Positions 1 to 4,296 of a stretch of 5,232 bases of DNA are shown one piece after another (the first letter of the stretch is position 1; each line of letters begins with the position of its first letter). This DNA comes from a bacterium (GTDB lineage: Bacteria; SZUA-79; Acidulodesulfobacterales; Acidulodesulfobacteraceae). Under the pieces are notes generated by a model that was given only the letters and a program-made list of their open reading frames with translations, had not been told where the DNA came from and made no database searches. Both the position numbers and the translations under genes were made by a program. The stretch spans positions 1 through 5,232 of the forward strand of contig JAJYWW010000052.1 in assembly GCA_021791295.1 (NCBI GenBank). Direction: 5' to 3'.

Positions 1-97
1 TGTCATTTTTTATGGATTTTAAATCTAAATCCTTTAAGGATTCTATAATTTCTTTTTCTTCCTCGTCTATATAATTACTACTTATTGTTTTTCTCAT
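1..97 (-). CDS. BrnA-like antitoxin, N-terminal part (cut by window edge)
   Basis: This is the first 32 codons of an ORF that runs off the left edge. The start is ATG with its first base at 97. It is preceded at 7 nt by AAGAGG (plus-strand 105-110), a fair ribosome binding site. The peptide begins MRKTISSNYIDEEEKEII and continues as an acidic, helix-prone segment (ESLKDLDLKSIKND). Short acidic starts containing a DEEEKE-type run are typical of antitoxins encoded just after BrnT-like toxins. The gene lies 22 nt downstream of the toxin stop on the same strand, so the two are probably co-transcribed in the toxin-first order of brnTA. By family knowledge, such antitoxins bind and neutralise the toxin with the N-terminal part and bind the operator with a C-terminal ribbon-helix-helix. 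That C-terminal half is outside the window, so the family call rests mainly on context. Confidence 0.65.
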   Translation of the reverse strand, partial: MRKTISSNYIDEEEKEIIESLKDLDLKSIKND

Positions 98-119
98 TTT
101 TTTGCCTCTTATTATTTTT

Positions 120-368
120 TTAAATCTTCTGTCGGGATAATACGGTTTTTAGAAAAATTTCATTTTTAGTCTGCACATATGGTACGCAATATGTATAATC
201 ATTTATTACTACAACCATTATTCTTTGATTTGGATATTTATCGGGGTTAGGGTGTTTGAAATCTAAAGCTATTTCGCCCTTTGCCGTTTTATCTATAACC
301 GTCTCGAAATTAACGCCTCTTTCTTTAAGTAATTTTTTGTTTTTATTTTCATCGAGAATAATTTTCAT
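120..368 (-). CDS. BrnT-like type II toxin (putative ribonuclease)
   Basis: This is an 82-residue basic protein, about the size of BrnT toxins (roughly 80-100 aa). Visible features are an N-terminal ILDENKNKKLLKERGVNFETV stretch (residues 4-24), resembling the family pattern of a lysine/asparagine-rich helix followed by G-V-x-F. A PNQRIMVVVI strand (46-55) and a C-terminal strand plus basic turn FLKTVLSRQK (72-81) follow, where the family carries its S/A-R catalytic-type residues. BrnT proteins are RelE-fold ribonucleases that block translation and are held inactive by BrnA. The partner antitoxin gene follows 22 nt downstream. The ATG has no Shine-Dalgarno site; a TATAAT box ends 6 nt upstream, so the message may start at the ATG itself. 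The upstream palindrome fits autoregulation by the complex. Some relatives of this sequence type may be annotated only as uncharacterised proteins or toxins. The toxin-antitoxin assignment is fairly firm, the exact subfamily less so. Confidence 0.68.
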   Translation of the reverse strand: MKIILDENKNKKLLKERGVNFETVIDKTAKGEIALDFKHPNPDKYPNQRIMVVVINDYTYCVPYVQTKNEIFLKTVLSRQKI

Positions 369-374
369 TTTTTA

Positions 375-403
375 ATTATAACGTAAATTATAAGTATTTA
401 CAA
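375..403 (-). promoter_or_regulatory. Predicted promoter of the BrnT/BrnA-like operon
   Basis: On the minus strand, TTGTAA (plus 398-403) and a perfect TATAAT (plus 375-380) are separated by 17 nt. Only 6 nt (TAAAAA) lie between the -10 box and the toxin ATG, which predicts a transcription start at or next to the A of the start codon. A second TATAAT (plus 387-392) and a perfect TTGACA (plus 404-409) also occur, but they are only 11 nt apart, so they cannot act as one sigma70 promoter. Confidence 0.55.
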
Positions 404-415
404 TGTCAATACTTA
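391..415. repeat. Perfect 8-bp inverted repeat, probable toxin-antitoxin operator
   Basis: TAAGTATT (391-398) and its exact reverse complement AATACTTA (408-415) flank a 9-nt centre. The dyad overlaps the -35 region of the predicted promoter for the BrnT-like toxin. Position and spacing suit a dimeric repressor touching two successive major grooves. By analogy with characterised type II systems, the toxin-antitoxin complex would bind here and repress its own operon; that role is inferred. Confidence 0.5.
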
Positions 416-481
416 CGGACCATCCGGCGGATAAATCAGGCAATATTAATGCAAAAATAGTTCGTTTGGAGGTTGAAGCGT

Positions 482-634
482 ATGCCGTCTAAATCTAATT
501 AAGATATTCTGATTAGAAATCTTTTGCCCGACGATTATAATATGACAAAAGCGGCTAAGACTATCGGAAATACGAAACAGTTTATCAGCTTCCTGGCAAA
601 AAAGTTCGGGATTAAGAAACCGAGCAAGGAATAA
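482..634 (+). pseudogene. Relic with Fis-type helix-turn-helix tail, interrupted by TAA
   Basis: An ATG at 482, 9 nt after GGAGG (468-472), opens a frame that reads MPSKSN, hits TAA at 500-502, and then continues in the same frame for 43 codons to TAA at 632-634. The part after the stop resembles the C-terminal DNA-binding domain of Fis and NtrC-type regulators: NMTKAAKTIGNTKQ followed by FISFLAKKFGI matches the usual N-x-T-x-A-A-x-x-L-G ... K-x-G-I layout. The recognition turn, normally G-I-S-R/K, reads G-N-T-K. A second open frame, ATG 403 to TAA 490-492 (29 codons, containing INAKIVRLEVEAY), runs into the start region and could be the upstream part of the same gene after a frameshift. No good start lies after the stop codon, so this is probably dead coding sequence. 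The original gene cannot be named. Confidence 0.4.
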
Positions 635-660
635 AAAAGAAAGAAAGTCTATTTTATTAT

Positions 661-712
661 TTGATTTTTGTATTTACGTATTATAAAATATATTAAATAT
701 ATTCGATATTCG
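661..712 (+). promoter_or_regulatory. Predicted promoter and operator-like repeats of the PemK/MazF-type module
   Basis: TTGATT (661-666) and TAAAAT (684-689) are spaced by 17 nt, giving a leader of about 40 nt before the ATG at 735. Directly downstream is the inverted repeat AATATAT (687-693) / ATATATT (697-703) with a 3-nt centre. It overlaps a perfect 7-bp tandem repeat, ATATTCG at 699-705 and 706-712. Repeats placed over the -10 and start region would suit autorepression by an antitoxin. The A+T richness weakens the case. Confidence 0.35.
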
Positions 713-734
713 ACAACTTGATAAAAGGCGAATT

Positions 735-929
735 ATGAGTACTAAAGAATTACTTTTAAATGAAATAGAACATTGCCCGGAGCCTTTTCTTAACGAGGTT
801 TTAGATTTTATGAATTTTTTAAAAACAAAATCTATTCAGGAAAGACTTGAGACTACCGTTATAAGCGAATCCTCTCTTAAAAAAGACTGGCTTAAGCCTG
901 AGGAAGATAAAGCATGGCAGAATTTGTAA
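735..929 (+). CDS. DUF2281-type antitoxin of a PemK/MazF module
   Basis: This is a 64-residue acidic protein. The N-terminal helix STKELLLNEIEHCPEPFLNE leads into VLDFMNFLKTK (22-32), the hallmark pattern of DUF2281-type antitoxins: a helix, a Pro-containing turn, then E-V-L-D-F-x-x-F-L. The C-terminal tail (about 46-64) contains S-x-L-x-K-D-W-L-K-P-E-E-D-x-A-W, a conserved ending thought to wrap around the toxin partner. The ATG follows AAAAGG (723-728) at about 6 nt, a weak but usable ribosome binding site. The last 16 nt overlap the toxin start, so translation of the two is coupled and antitoxin is made first. Expected role: neutralise the downstream endoribonuclease and, as a complex, repress the operon. 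Unlike classical MazE, no AbrB-type DNA-binding domain is evident, so how it recognises DNA is unclear. Confidence 0.8.
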   Translation: MSTKELLLNEIEHCPEPFLNEVLDFMNFLKTKSIQERLETTVISESSLKKDWLKPEEDKAWQNL

Positions 930-1246
930 AAGGCGATGTTGTTGTAGTTCCTTTTCCTTTTTCCGATTTAAGCCAGGCTAAAAGACGACCTGCCTTAGTT
1001 ATTTCAAAATTAGACGGTGACGATTTAATCCTTTGTCAAATAACCAGTCAGACCGTTAAAGACAATTATGCGATTTCAATGAATAAAAGCGATTTTGAAT
1101 CGGGAGATTTAAAACAATCGAGCAATATAAGGCCTAACAGGATATTTACGGCCGACAGTCATATTATTCTTTATAAAATCGGTAATCTCACGAAAAATAA
1201 GGTCAATCAAATTATAGAAAGCATAGTTGAAATCATACGAAGATGA
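914..1246 (+). CDS. PemK/MazF-family type II toxin (endoribonuclease)
   Basis: This 110-residue protein has the normal length for the family. The fold signature is present in order. It starts with the first strand GDVVVVPFPFSDLS (7-20). The basic loop KRRPALVIS (23-31) follows, in which R25-P26 is the catalytic-type Arg-Pro. Next comes the strand ILCQITSQ (39-46) with T44/S45 at the second catalytic position. The stretch SNIRPNRIFTAD (70-81) and a C-terminal helix (about 94-110) complete the pattern. MazF/PemK enzymes are sequence-specific, ribosome-independent mRNA interferases acting in the cytoplasm as dimers. The gene overlaps the antitoxin by 16 nt, and its ATG follows GAGGAAG (900-906) inside the antitoxin coding region. 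All expected motifs are intact, so the toxin is probably functional. No terminator hairpin is evident after the stop. The cleavage site cannot be predicted from the sequence. Confidence 0.9.
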   Translation: MAEFVKGDVVVVPFPFSDLSQAKRRPALVISKLDGDDLILCQITSQTVKDNYAISMNKSDFESGDLKQSSNIRPNRIFTADSHIILYKIGNLTKNKVNQIIESIVEIIRR

Positions 1247-1391
1247 ATTGCCTATAAAAAAACGGCAGACGTGACATTTTATACAAAATTAAAAATAGCG
1301 AGTATGCTGACTGATGGCCGGATTTTCACATAGGCATATTTTTCATAAGCACGAATACTATTTAAAATAAATAACTTATAATAAATAATAA

Positions 1392-1451
1392 CCGGACTCA
1401 AAATCCGGCGGGAGCAATCCCATGGGGGTTCGATTTCCCCCTTCGGCACCA
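1392..1451 (+). tRNA. Truncated tRNA-Leu(CAA), 3' portion only; probable attachment-site scar
   Basis: The sequence runs from the anticodon arm to the CCA end. The anticodon stem is CCGGA (1392-1396) with TCCGG (1404-1408), around a 7-nt loop with anticodon CAA at 1399-1401. A class II long variable arm follows, GGGA-GCAA-TCCC (1410-1421). The T arm is GGGGG (1424-1428), TTCGATT loop, TCCCC (1436-1440). The 3' acceptor strand is CTTCGGC (1441-1447), with discriminator A1448 and encoded CCA 1449-1451. A 5' acceptor strand (GCCGAAG) and D arm should lie just upstream, but the sequence there is A+T-rich and unrelated. Base 61, almost always C pairing with G53, is T here, consistent with drift. 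A fragment covering the 3' half is what integration into a tRNA gene leaves at the far end of an element. It cannot make a working tRNA. Confidence 0.75.
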
Positions 1452-1662
1452 CTTATTTTATAAGGTTCTCCGGTATTAACCTTAATCTTAATAACTTTTT
1501 GCTCAAGTCGGAGAAATTAAATGATTACTGCAATAATAGCGAATAGCGCCAATTAATTTGTCGTATTGTGCTGGTATTAATGCCAACTTAGTTAACAAAA
1601 TGCCAAGGTATTTCATTAAAATATAATTTTTGATATGCCTGCCGCCCTCTGAAATTTTAATT

Positions 1663-1682
1663 TTTATATCCGTTTATATCCG
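1663..1682. repeat. Perfect tandem duplication of a 10-mer
   Basis: TTTATATCCG occurs twice without a gap (1663-1672 and 1673-1682). There are only two copies in A+T-rich non-coding DNA, so a replication slip is the simplest explanation; no function is implied. Confidence 0.6.
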
Positions 1683-1726
1683 CTTTAGTCCCTAAAAATA
1701 AACCGATTAAAATATCATATACTTTT

Positions 1727-1767
1727 TAAATAATATTATGGCATAGAAATTGCTTTAATATTATTTA
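1727..1767. repeat. Perfect 12-bp inverted repeat upstream of the HD-GYP gene
   Basis: TAAATAATATTA (1727-1738) and its exact reverse complement TAATATTATTTA (1756-1767) flank a 17-nt loop that is more G+C-rich than the arms. The dyad ends about 75 nt before the HD-GYP start codon. A TATAAT (1766-1771) begins in the right arm and could be the -10 box of that gene, though no matching -35 box is seen. It could be a regulator site or an RNA hairpin. There is no U-run after a G+C stem, so it is not an ordinary terminator. The arms are entirely A+T, so part of the symmetry could be chance. Confidence 0.5.
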
Positions 1768-1842
1768 TAATAATAAACATTTAAAAACCGTAATAATATT
1801 TTCCGCTGTTAATTTTGCTTAACCTGTAAAGATTTATATTTT

Positions 1843-3078
1843 ATGATTAAAAAAGTGGATATAAAACAATTGGAAGTCGGAATGTATGTCGAAAAAATAG
1901 ACCTTGCGTGGACGGACCATCCGTTCCTAAGGAACAGTTTTTTAATAAAAACTCTGGAAGCGATTAAAAAGCTATCCGATGCCGGAGTCCATACTGTTTA
2001 TATAGATACGTCCAAAGGATTAGACGCTTATAACGCGCCCACAGAAAAAGAAGTTCTAAAAGAAATAGAGGAAAAAATAATCAATGTCGTATCGGATAAA
2101 GAATCCGAAGAAAAAGTAAAGAAAGTTGCCGGTTATAAAAAAACTTCGATATATAAAGAAATAAACGAGGCAAAAAAAATATTCAGGGAAACGACTGGCA
2201 TTATTCGCAACTTTATGTTCGATGCGAGATTGGGCAGAAAGGTTGAAGTCGAAAGATTGAAACCCGCTATCGAAGATGTTTCTTCATCGCTTTTAAGATG
2301 CCCGGATGCACTTTTATCGTTATCGCGGATAAAACACAAGGATGACTATACTTTTGAACACTGCGTTTCGGTATCGGCTATTCAGGTGTCTTTCAGCGCC
2401 TATCTAAATATGAACGAGCAGGATATATATAATTCGTGCATAGGGGGCTTTTTACACGACATAGGCAAAATTATGATGCCGGATTATATATTAAATAAGC
2501 CCGCCAAACTAAACGACGAGGAGTTCAGAATAATGAAAAGCCATGTCGTCGAGACTAAAAAAATTTTGGATGAGATTCCCGGGATAGAAGAAATAGCAAA
2601 ACAAATTGCTTATCAACATCATGAAAGGTATGACGGGAGCGGCTATCCTTTAGGGCTCAAAGGAGAACAAATATCGCAAGCGGGGAAAATAGCCGCTATA
2701 TGCGATGTTTACGACGCAATCACTTCGAACAGGATATACCACAAAGGCATTCCGCCTCATACGGCTCTCGGCAAACTCTTAGAATGGTCCGATTTTAATT
2801 TCGATAAGCTTTTAGTTGAACAATTTATAAGATTCATAGGCGTTTATCCAGTCGGAACGCTTGTAAAATTAGAATCGGGGTTAATAGGAGTAGTCGTAGA
2901 ACAAAATAACGGCGGCGCAAATTCTTTATTTCCTATTATAAAAATATTCTATTCTTCAAAATACGGAAGATATATAAATGAATATCATCTCGACTTGTCA
3001 AAAGAAAATTGTAACAATAAAATCGTTTCCATAATTTCTGCTGAAGAAATAAATATAAATCCTATAAATTTATTTTAA
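1843..3078 (+). CDS. DUF3391 / HD-GYP domain protein, probable cyclic-di-GMP phosphodiesterase
   Basis: This 411-residue protein is predicted to hydrolyse c-di-GMP and so tune motility, adhesion or biofilm behaviour. Residues 1-60 form a DUF3391-type N-terminal domain (KVDIKQLEVGMYVEKIDLAW; later GVHTVYIDTSKGLD). Residues 65-150 are charged and helical, probably a linker or coiled segment. The HD-GYP core spans about 155-335: first-ligand H173 in YTFEH, the HD pair H205-D206 in LHDIGK (204-209), H234 in MKSH, H259-H260 and the GYP signature in HHERYDGSGYP (259-269). It ends with D288 in ICDVYDAITSNR. All metal and signature residues appear intact. A C-terminal extension (about 336-411; VGTLVKLESGLIGVVVE) is usual for this architecture. 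No signal peptide or membrane segment is seen, so it is cytoplasmic. The start fits the DUF3391 boundary, but no Shine-Dalgarno site precedes it. It converges on the next gene across 47 nt without a clear terminator. Confidence 0.92.
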   Translation: MIKKVDIKQLEVGMYVEKIDLAWTDHPFLRNSFLIKTLEAIKKLSDAGVHTVYIDTSKGLDAYNAPTEKEVLKEIEEKIINVVSDKESEEKVKKVAGYKKTSIYKEINEAKKIFRETTGIIRNFMFDARLGRKVEVERLKPAIEDVSSSLLRCPDALLSLSRIKHKDDYTFEHCVSVSAIQVSFSAYLNMNEQDIYNSCIGGFLHDIGKIMMPDYILNKPAKLNDEEFRIMKSHVVETKKILDEIPGIEEIAKQIAYQHHERYDGSGYPLGLKGEQISQAGKIAAICDVYDAITSNRIYHKGIPPHTALGKLLEWSDFNFDKLLVEQFIRFIGVYPVGTLVKLESGLIGVVVEQNNGGANSLFPIIKIFYSSKYGRYINEYHLDLSKENCNNKIVSIISAEEININPINLF

Positions 3079-3125
3079 CGCATATTTAAATAACGCTTTC
3101 TTTTTCTAATTTAATTAACGCCGGC

Positions 3126-4193
3126 TTAAAATCTAGCTCTTAGATATTGTTTCGGCCATTCGATATCGACGCCGAGCTTATGCGCCGCCATAAGCGGCCA
3201 GTAAGGGTTTCGTAGCAACTCCCTGCCCATCTCGACCATATCCGCAGTTCCCGAACTCAATATGAAATCGGCAAACTCCGGTTTCGTAATGAGCCCCACT
3301 CCCGAAACGGCAATACCGGCCTTTTCCCTTATCTCTTTTGCGAAGCCGAGCTGGTAGCCGTAGTATATATTCATTTTGGCGTTAGGAGCGATACCTCCAG
3401 AAGAACAGTCTATTAAAGAAACTCCAGCTTCTTTCAGCATTTTTGCCAGAACAACCGCCGATTCAATGTCAAAACCTCCTTCTACCCAATCTACGGCCGA
3501 AATTCTTACGAATATAGGTTTGTTTTTCGGCCAGCCTTCGGATTTTATAGCTTCTAATACTTCCAACAGCAGTCTTGCCCTGTTTTCTATGGAACCGCCG
3601 TACTTATCTTTTCTTTTGTTCGATAAAGGCGACAAAAACTCGTTTATCAAATATCCGTGCGCGGCGTGTATTTCTATCAGGTCGAATCCGGCCTTATCGG
3701 CATTTTTTGCTCCGTTTGCGAAATCCTTTATAACCTTTTTAATATCGTTTTCATCCATTTCTTTCGGAACCGGATAATCTTCATTAAATGGAATAGAGCT
3801 TGGCCCGAGAACCTGCCACCCTCCTTCGTCCTGTTTTAGCGGGTTGTCTCCAAGCCAAGGAGCGTTTGTCGATGCCTTTCTTCCGGCATGCGCCAGTTGT
3901 ATTCCCATTACCGACCCGCAGGATTTACAAAATTTTACCAGCGGGCTAAAAGCGTCAACCTGTTTTTCGTTCCATATTCCGGCATCATAAGGGCTTATTC
4001 TCCCCTCAGGGCTAACGCCGGTAGCTTCTACGATAATAAGTCCGACCCCGCCCACGGCTCTTGCTCCGAGATGCGCAGAGTGAAAATCTCCTATTACGCC
4101 GTCAACCGCGGAATACATACACATGGGCGCCATCATTATTCTGTTTTTTATTTTTATTCCGCCTATTTCTATAGGCTCAAAAAGCATTCTCAT
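3126..4193 (-). CDS. NADPH:flavin oxidoreductase, old yellow enzyme family (YqjM/NamA-like)
   Basis: This 355-residue FMN-dependent ene-reductase-type TIM barrel resembles Bacillus YqjM (about 338 aa) throughout. Diagnostic features of the YqjM-like class are C25 and Y27 in APMCMYS, which modulate flavin and bind substrate. Others are Q99 and the IQLAHAGRKAS segment (98-108), and the ligand-binding pair H176/H179 in EIHAAHGYLINEFLSPLSN. The YGGSIENR motif (198-205), R230, and the phosphate-binding region SGVG...GRELLRNPYW (297-332) complete the set. The C-terminal QYLR (349-352) aligns with the arginine that reaches into the neighbouring subunit in YqjM. The family reduces activated C=C bonds of enals, enones, nitro compounds and maleimides; the natural substrate is unknown. 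ATG at 4193 is chosen because AAGGAGG (plus 4204-4210) lies 10 nt upstream; a second ATG at 4187 would be too far. The gene is divergent from ispF. No signal peptide is seen. Confidence 0.92.
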   Translation of the reverse strand: MRMLFEPIEIGGIKIKNRIMMAPMCMYSAVDGVIGDFHSAHLGARAVGGVGLIIVEATGVSPEGRISPYDAGIWNEKQVDAFSPLVKFCKSCGSVMGIQLAHAGRKASTNAPWLGDNPLKQDEGGWQVLGPSSIPFNEDYPVPKEMDENDIKKVIKDFANGAKNADKAGFDLIEIHAAHGYLINEFLSPLSNKRKDKYGGSIENRARLLLEVLEAIKSEGWPKNKPIFVRISAVDWVEGGFDIESAVVLAKMLKEAGVSLIDCSSGGIAPNAKMNIYYGYQLGFAKEIREKAGIAVSGVGLITKPEFADFILSSGTADMVEMGRELLRNPYWPLMAAHKLGVDIEWPKQYLRARF

Positions 4194-4244
4194 AATCGGC
4201 CGTCCTCCTTCTTATTTTATTTAAACTTATTTACTACTTATCAG

Positions 4245-4253
4245 ATTATATCA
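4245..4253 (-). promoter_or_regulatory. Extended -10 promoter of the old yellow enzyme gene
   Basis: On the minus strand the sequence reads TGATATAAT, a perfect TATAAT (plus 4245-4250) with the TG of an extended -10. No good -35 box lies at the usual distance. The start would fall near 4238, giving a leader of about 45 nt that contains the AAGGAGG ribosome binding site. Confidence 0.55.
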
Positions 4254-4256
4254 CAT

Positions 4257-4271
4257 TTTTTACCGTAAAAA
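4257..4271. repeat. 15-bp palindrome between two divergent promoters
   Basis: TTTTTAC (4257-4263) and GTAAAAA (4265-4271) form a perfect dyad around a single C at 4264. It lies in the -35 space shared by the old yellow enzyme promoter and the ispF promoter, close to the midpoint between their -10 boxes. Position makes it a candidate operator for one regulator acting on both genes. The homopolymer arms mean chance or simple A-tract bending is also possible. Confidence 0.4.
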
Positions 4272-4280
4272 GCCTTGTTA

Positions 4281-4289
4281 TGGTATAAT
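4281..4289 (+). promoter_or_regulatory. Extended -10 promoter of ispF, predicting a leaderless mRNA
   Basis: TGGTATAAT contains a perfect TATAAT (4284-4289) with the extended-10 TG at 4281-4282. The best -35 match is weak (TTACCG, 4260-4265, 18-nt spacer). Only 7 nt separate the -10 box from the ispF ATG at 4297, so transcription should begin at or within a base of the start codon. No Shine-Dalgarno sequence is present, in line with leaderless translation. Confidence 0.6.
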
Positions 4290-4296
4290 TATTTTA

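Larger units (their letters stand above)
1247..1842. other. Gene-poor region with tRNA scar, inverted repeat and possible coding debris
   Basis: About 600 nt separate the toxin stop from the HD-GYP gene. The recognisable items are the 3' tRNA-Leu fragment (1392-1451), a 12-bp inverted repeat (1727-1767) and a 10-bp tandem duplication (1663-1682). A weaker 7-bp hairpin, TTCTCCG 1466-1472 with CGGAGAA 1509-1515, is also present. On the minus strand a frame ending at 1279 encodes NSIRAYEKYAYVKI, which faintly recalls the end of a GNAT acetyltransferase. Another minus frame, 1616 to 1503, encodes a 37-residue peptide (MKYLGILLTKLALIPAQYDK...) without a ribosome binding site. Neither is convincing as a gene. 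The rest is very A+T-rich sequence in which nothing further can be supported. Confidence 0.6.

Noticed and set aside
500..502. Recoded TAA (readthrough) in the HTH ORF
   Set aside because: TAA ends several intact genes here (HD-GYP, old yellow enzyme, ispF), and nothing around 500 suggests a recoding signal. Gene decay is simpler.
1247..1275. Rho-independent terminator after the PemK/MazF-type toxin
   Set aside because: Only a 4-bp TGCC/GGCA stem with an A-rich loop is present, without a following T-run.
422..1411. Direct repeat ATCCGGCGG at 422-430 and 1403-1411 as an attachment-site core bracketing the toxin-antitoxin module
   Set aside because: A 9-base match is expected by chance many times in 5 kb, and the similarity does not extend into the T arm or the tRNA 3' end where attachment cores normally lie.
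1311..1451. Complete tRNA-Leu gene, possibly with an intron or insertion
   Set aside because: No GCCGAAG acceptor strand or D-arm sequence (GG-x-x-GA...GGTAGA type) is found between 1247 and 1391, so only the 3' portion is supported.
2133..2339. Minus-strand open frame inside the HD-GYP gene
   Set aside because: It is antisense to an intact coding region and has no recognisable motif.
3079..3125. Bidirectional terminator between the converging HD-GYP and old yellow enzyme genes
   Set aside because: The gap holds an A+T palindrome (TATTTAAATA) and T-rich stretches but no G+C-stemmed hairpin.
3376..4268. Plus-strand open frames at 3376-3777, 3657-3839 and 3888-4268
   Set aside because: They lie opposite the clear old yellow enzyme gene, have no ribosome binding sites and show no protein-family features. 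They reflect the codon usage of the true strand.
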